Positions 3,345-5,963 of a DNA stretch of 5,963 nt are shown piece after piece. Below the pieces are notes generated by a model that was given only the letters and a program-made list of their open reading frames with translations, was not told where the DNA came from and ran no database searches. Numbering within the stretch: position 1 is the first letter of the stretch; each line of letters starts with the position of its first letter. Both the position numbers and the translations under genes were made by a program. The stretch is from Clostridiales bacterium (GTDB lineage Bacteria; Bacillota; Clostridia; Oscillospirales; CAG-272), in NCBI GenBank assembly GCA_004554105.1, contig SFNW01000107.1, positions 1 to 5,963 of the forward strand, given 5' to 3'.

Positions 3345-5963
3345 TTGAAGACAAAGAAACTTTTGCCTGTCGTGCTTCTGCTCGGCGTCCTGCTTGCGAT
3401 GACGCTGTTTGCAGTCACGGCAAGCGCAGAGGGCAACGTTGCAAAGATCGGCGAAACCGAATATGCGACGTTTGCCGAGGCCGTTGCGGCAGCGGAGGCG
3501 AACAACGAGATTACGCTGCTCGACAACGTAACCTGCACCGGTGCGATTGTCGTCACCGATGTAACACTTGACTTGAGCGGCAAGACACTGACGCTCGCCG
3601 ACAATGCAAACAACGAGTTTGGCGGAACCTGCACGATTAAAAACGGCACGATTTCGATCGATGGCGTAGAGGTCGGCGGCAACTGCATCATCGGCGTCGG
3701 CATGGCAAGCGATTCAACGCTGAACTCAACGCTGAACCTTGAAAATGTAAATCTGACCGGCAGCAACTACAGTTCCGCATTTGCCGTTATCATGGTATAC
3801 GGCAATAATGCGCTGAATGTCACCGGCGGCGAATGGACGCTCTCGAATGAACTTGGTGCTTCGGGCGGCGTTATCAAGAATCAGAACGGCGCGGGTACAA
3901 GCGGACAGGTCAACATCACCGGCACAAAAATGACCTTTGACAACGTCAGCCGTGGCATTGCCGGTTCGACCGCCGTACTCGATAACGTCAACCTGACGAT
4001 TACGGGCGGCGATAACGGTATCAACGGCGCCGCACTGACGGTCAAAGATTCCTCGCTGAGCATTACCGGCGGCACGGGCCGCGCATTGACGGTTACGGGT
4101 AGCGATGTGACGGTTATCAACTCCACGCTGAACTTTGCGGATAACGCGGAAGCGGATATTCGCTTCAAGTCCTCCAATACGCTTTCGGTTGATGCCACCT
4201 CGACGTTGAACGAATGCAGCGTGTTTGCAGATTCGTCCGCAACCGATGCGAAGATCAACGACAAAGCCATCACCGGCACGGAAGCCGAGCAGAACACCGT
4301 TTCGGTCGCAAGCGGCACAACGACGGTTGCGGCGGCTCCCGGTTTCACACAGGACGAAAACGGCGTATGGCACATTACAACGCCTGCGGGTCTTGTCGAG
4401 TTTGCCGCAAGCGCGACCGCGCAGAATACCTATAAGGGTGCTACCGTCGTGCTGGACGCAAATCTGAACATGACCGGCATCGAATACAAGTCCGCTGCAA
4501 GATTTGACGGTACCTTCGACGGCAACGGCAAGACAATCACGGGCTTGACGATTCACGAGACGAGCGGGTGGAGCGGCCTTGTTTCCTACTCGGTCGGCGG
4601 CACGTTCAAGAATTTGACCATCGCCGACGCGAATGTTACCTGCGTACGCGGTGCAGTTCTGCTCGGCAACGGCTACGGGCTTACCATTGACGGCGTGAAG
4701 ATTGACGGCGCAACCGTGACCGGCGAACAGAAGTGCGCAGGTCTGCTCGGTATGGCGGCTGAGAGCAGCACGCATAAGGTTACAGACTGTGAAGTCAACA
4801 ATGTCAAGTTGGTCGCCGCAACCACGACTTACAGCGATATACAGGGCGCATCCTTTGCCGGTCTTATCGGTTTCGTTCACAAAGACAACAATCTGACTGC
4901 GACCGGCAACAAGGTCAGCGGCATCACCTTTGAAGGAATTCTGGGTCAGGATTACTTTGATTCGCATGCCACTCTGTATTATCAGTATCTGTCGCATCCG
5001 TTCATCGCCGCTCTCATCGGCACGAACGGCAAGACCACGGGCAGTTATGAAGATAATACCGTCATTCTGAAAAACAACACCGTCGAGCCGACCGAAGGTC
5101 TTCTGACCGGTCCGACGACGAACGATTACCTCGGCTTCTACTATCGCGATGACTTCACCACGAAGACGGTCATCAAGATTCTGATCGACGATGTGCCCGT
5201 GCCGAACCGCACGGTTGCCGCAATCGGCGATGTGAAGTACGCAACCCTTGCCGACGCCATCGCGGCTGCAACGGCGGGTGATACGATTACGCTGCTCGGC
5301 GACTTTACCGACCCGAATCCGGCAAACACCTACTATGTATACGACATGACGGGTAAGACGCTTGACCTGAACGGATTCACATTCACATCCATCAATGCCG
5401 GCTGCGCTTTTGAAGGCTCGAACGGTACAATCAAAAACGGCAAGATGGTCTGCGCAGACGGCGGCTCGTATGCGCTGTTTGTCGGCGATGAAGGAACGAC
5501 CGATGGCTTTGTCGTCGACGGCGTTGAGCTGACCGGCGGTGTCAATGTTTACAACGCTTCGGGTGTCGTTCTGAAGAATCTTACGGTTACCGGAACAAAG
5601 TTCTATGCGGTTTGGCTGGACGAAAACGCCTTTGCAACCGTTGAAAGCGGCACATATACCGCGGGCAAGGTTGCGCTCTTCAATGCAACCGTCGCCGAAG
5701 ATGACCCCACGCTTCTGTCGACTCTGACCGTCACGGGCGGCAAGTTCAACGCAAACGGCAAGCCGGTGTTCGGAACTTCGGGCGGCACGCTCTCCGTTTC
5801 GGGCGGTACGTTTGATACGGCGGTTGACGCCGCCTGCATTGCCGATGGCTATGTAGTTGTTGCAAACGGCGACGGCACCTACACGGTTACCGAGTCTCCC
5901 GCAACGATTGTAGACACCGATGCAACCGCGACCACCGAAGTCAAACTGGACGGTCTGGCTTCC
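3345..5963 (+). CDS. large exported beta-helix/GLUG-repeat surface protein, 3' end outside the window
   Basis: The frame runs from a TTG at 3345 to the right edge without a stop: 873 codons. Residues 1-28 are a signal peptide: K-T-K-K, a leucine/valine-rich core, and A-S-A before E29 as the likely cleavage site. Residues 32 to about 100 form a module starting V-A-K-I-G-E-T-E-Y-A-T, repeated at 624-700 with about half of the aligned opening residues identical. Residues 100-320 have short strand repeats rich in T-G-G and N-x-T, as in right-handed beta-helix proteins. Residues about 334-560 start with a W-H-I-x-T-P-A-G-L-x-x-F segment, then F-D-G-T-F-D-G-N-G-K-T-I and several (A/S)-G-L-(L/V/I) units, as in GLUG-motif surface proteins. 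The stretch 835-857 ends in N-G-D-G-T-Y-T-V, a common module end. It is probably an adhesin or glycan-associated surface protein of a Gram-positive anaerobe. No catalytic motif is seen, and the anchoring signal would lie beyond the window. Confidence 0.88.
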   Translation, partial: MKTKKLLPVVLLLGVLLAMTLFAVTASAEGNVAKIGETEYATFAEAVAAAEANNEITLLDNVTCTGAIVVTDVTLDLSGKTLTLADNANNEFGGTCTIKNGTISIDGVEVGGNCIIGVGMASDSTLNSTLNLENVNLTGSNYSSAFAVIMVYGNNALNVTGGEWTLSNELGASGGVIKNQNGAGTSGQVNITGTKMTFDNVSRGIAGSTAVLDNVNLTITGGDNGINGAALTVKDSSLSITGGTGRALTVTGSDVTVINSTLNFADNAEADIRFKSSNTLSVDATSTLNECSVFADSSATDAKINDKAITGTEAEQNTVSVASGTTTVAAAPGFTQDENGVWHITTPAGLVEFAASATAQNTYKGATVVLDANLNMTGIEYKSAARFDGTFDGNGKTITGLTIHETSGWSGLVSYSVGGTFKNLTIADANVTCVRGAVLLGNGYGLTIDGVKIDGATVTGEQKCAGLLGMAAESSTHKVTDCEVNNVKLVAATTTYSDIQGASFAGLIGFVHKDNNLTATGNKVSGITFEGILGQDYFDSHATLYYQYLSHPFIAALIGTNGKTTGSYEDNTVILKNNTVEPTEGLLTGPTTNDYLGFYYRDDFTTKTVIKILIDDVPVPNRTVAAIGDVKYATLADAIAAATAGDTITLLGDFTDPNPANTYYVYDMTGKTLDLNGFTFTSINAGCAFEGSNGTIKNGKMVCADGGSYALFVGDEGTTDGFVVDGVELTGGVNVYNASGVVLKNLTVTGTKFYAVWLDENAFATVESGTYTAGKVALFNATVAEDDPTLLSTLTVTGGKFNANGKPVFGTSGGTLSVSGGTFDTAVDAACIADGYVVVANGDGTYTVTESPATIVDTDATATTEVKLDGLAS
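3438..3647 (+). repeat. first copy of the V-A-x-I-G-x-x-x-Y-A-T module
   Basis: This encodes residues 32-101 of the surface protein. It opens with V-A-K-I-G-E-T-E-Y-A-T, has an A-rich helix-like stretch, then I-T-L-L, T-L-D-L-S-G-K-T-L and ends in T-I-K-N-G. The same order recurs at 5214-5441. Over the first 32 residues I count 18 identities between the copies, but the DNA has diverged, so this is an old duplication or a shared domain rather than a recent copy. Confidence 0.75.
4572..5021 (+). repeat. GLUG-like repeat region inside the surface protein
   Basis: Four (A/S)-(G/A)-L-(L/V/I) units begin at residues 410 (SGLVS), 465 (AGLLG), 505 (AGLIG) and 555 (AALIG); a degenerate one (R-G-A-V-L-L-G) lies near 434-440. 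Each is followed by strands such as N-L-T-I, T-D-C-E-V-N-N-V or G-N-K-V-S-G-I-T-F. The preceding F-D-G-T-F-D-G-N-G-K-T-I segment (387-398) is the usual entry to such a region. The spacing is irregular, about 40-55 residues. Confidence 0.6.
5214..5441 (+). repeat. second copy of the V-A-x-I-G-x-x-x-Y-A-T module
   Basis: This encodes residues 624-699 of the surface protein: V-A-A-I-G-D-V-K-Y-A-T, then I-T-L-L, T-G-K-T-L-D-L-N-G and T-I-K-N-G. Compared with the first copy it carries about six extra residues before T-I-K-N-G. What follows (residues 700-857) again looks like beta-helix strands and closes with N-G-D-G-T-Y-T-V, so the module plus its helix may be one repeating unit of the full protein. 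Confidence 0.75.

Noticed and set aside
3726..4997. Minus-strand open frame of 423 codons opposite the surface protein gene
   Set aside because: It mirrors the repeat composition of the plus-strand gene, has an arginine/cysteine-rich unnatural composition and no recognisable domain; the plus frame has a signal peptide and known repeat types.
3345..5963. CRISPR or short tandem DNA repeats in the surface gene
   Set aside because: The similarity is at protein level with irregular spacing and diverged codons; there are no regularly spaced identical DNA repeats.

Overview
The window looks like a chromosomal segment of an anaerobic, probably gut-associated Gram-positive bacterium (Clostridia/Oscillospirales-like). 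This is inferred from several things. Coding DNA is moderately GC-rich while the intergenic stretches are AT-rich. The promoters are clean sigma-A type, the ribosome binding sites are strong GGGAGG/AAGGAAGG types, and one gene appears to start with TTG. It also carries an oxygen-independent sulfatase activation system and a large exported beta-helix-type surface protein. There is no RNA gene, insertion sequence, CRISPR array or attachment site that I can support.

Layout. (1) Bases 1-251 hold the 3' end of a plus-strand gene whose protein end resembles a SIMPL (DUF541) domain. (2) Bases 252-413 are a convergent intergenic region with weak terminator-like hairpins. (3) Bases 414-1511, minus strand, encode an anaerobic sulfatase-maturating enzyme (radical SAM/SPASM) with all eleven expected cluster cysteines. 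(4) Bases 1512-1670 are a divergent control region with two overlapping promoter candidates and, in the leader of the maturase gene, a perfect 16-bp palindrome next to a second inverted repeat. (5) Bases 1671-3146, plus strand, encode a Cys-type sulfatase without a signal peptide, followed by a strong intrinsic terminator. (6) Bases 3147-3344 hold that terminator, a new promoter and a strong ribosome binding site. (7) From 3345 to the end of the window runs an open frame of 873 codons with a signal peptide, two copies of a beta-helix module and a GLUG-like repeat region between them.

How the genes work together. The divergent pair is a substrate-enzyme pair. The radical SAM enzyme should oxidise the active-site cysteine of the neighbouring sulfatase (CTPSR motif, Cys55) to formylglycine, which the sulfatase needs for activity. 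Both proteins appear cytoplasmic, so the natural substrate would be an imported sulfated sugar or another small sulfate ester; the sequence does not say which. The surface protein has its own promoter behind a terminator and is a separate transcription unit. A link to sulfated host glycans is possible but is only inferred from proximity. I see no clearly undescribed system. The most interesting non-coding signal is the set of mutually exclusive stems in the maturase leader.
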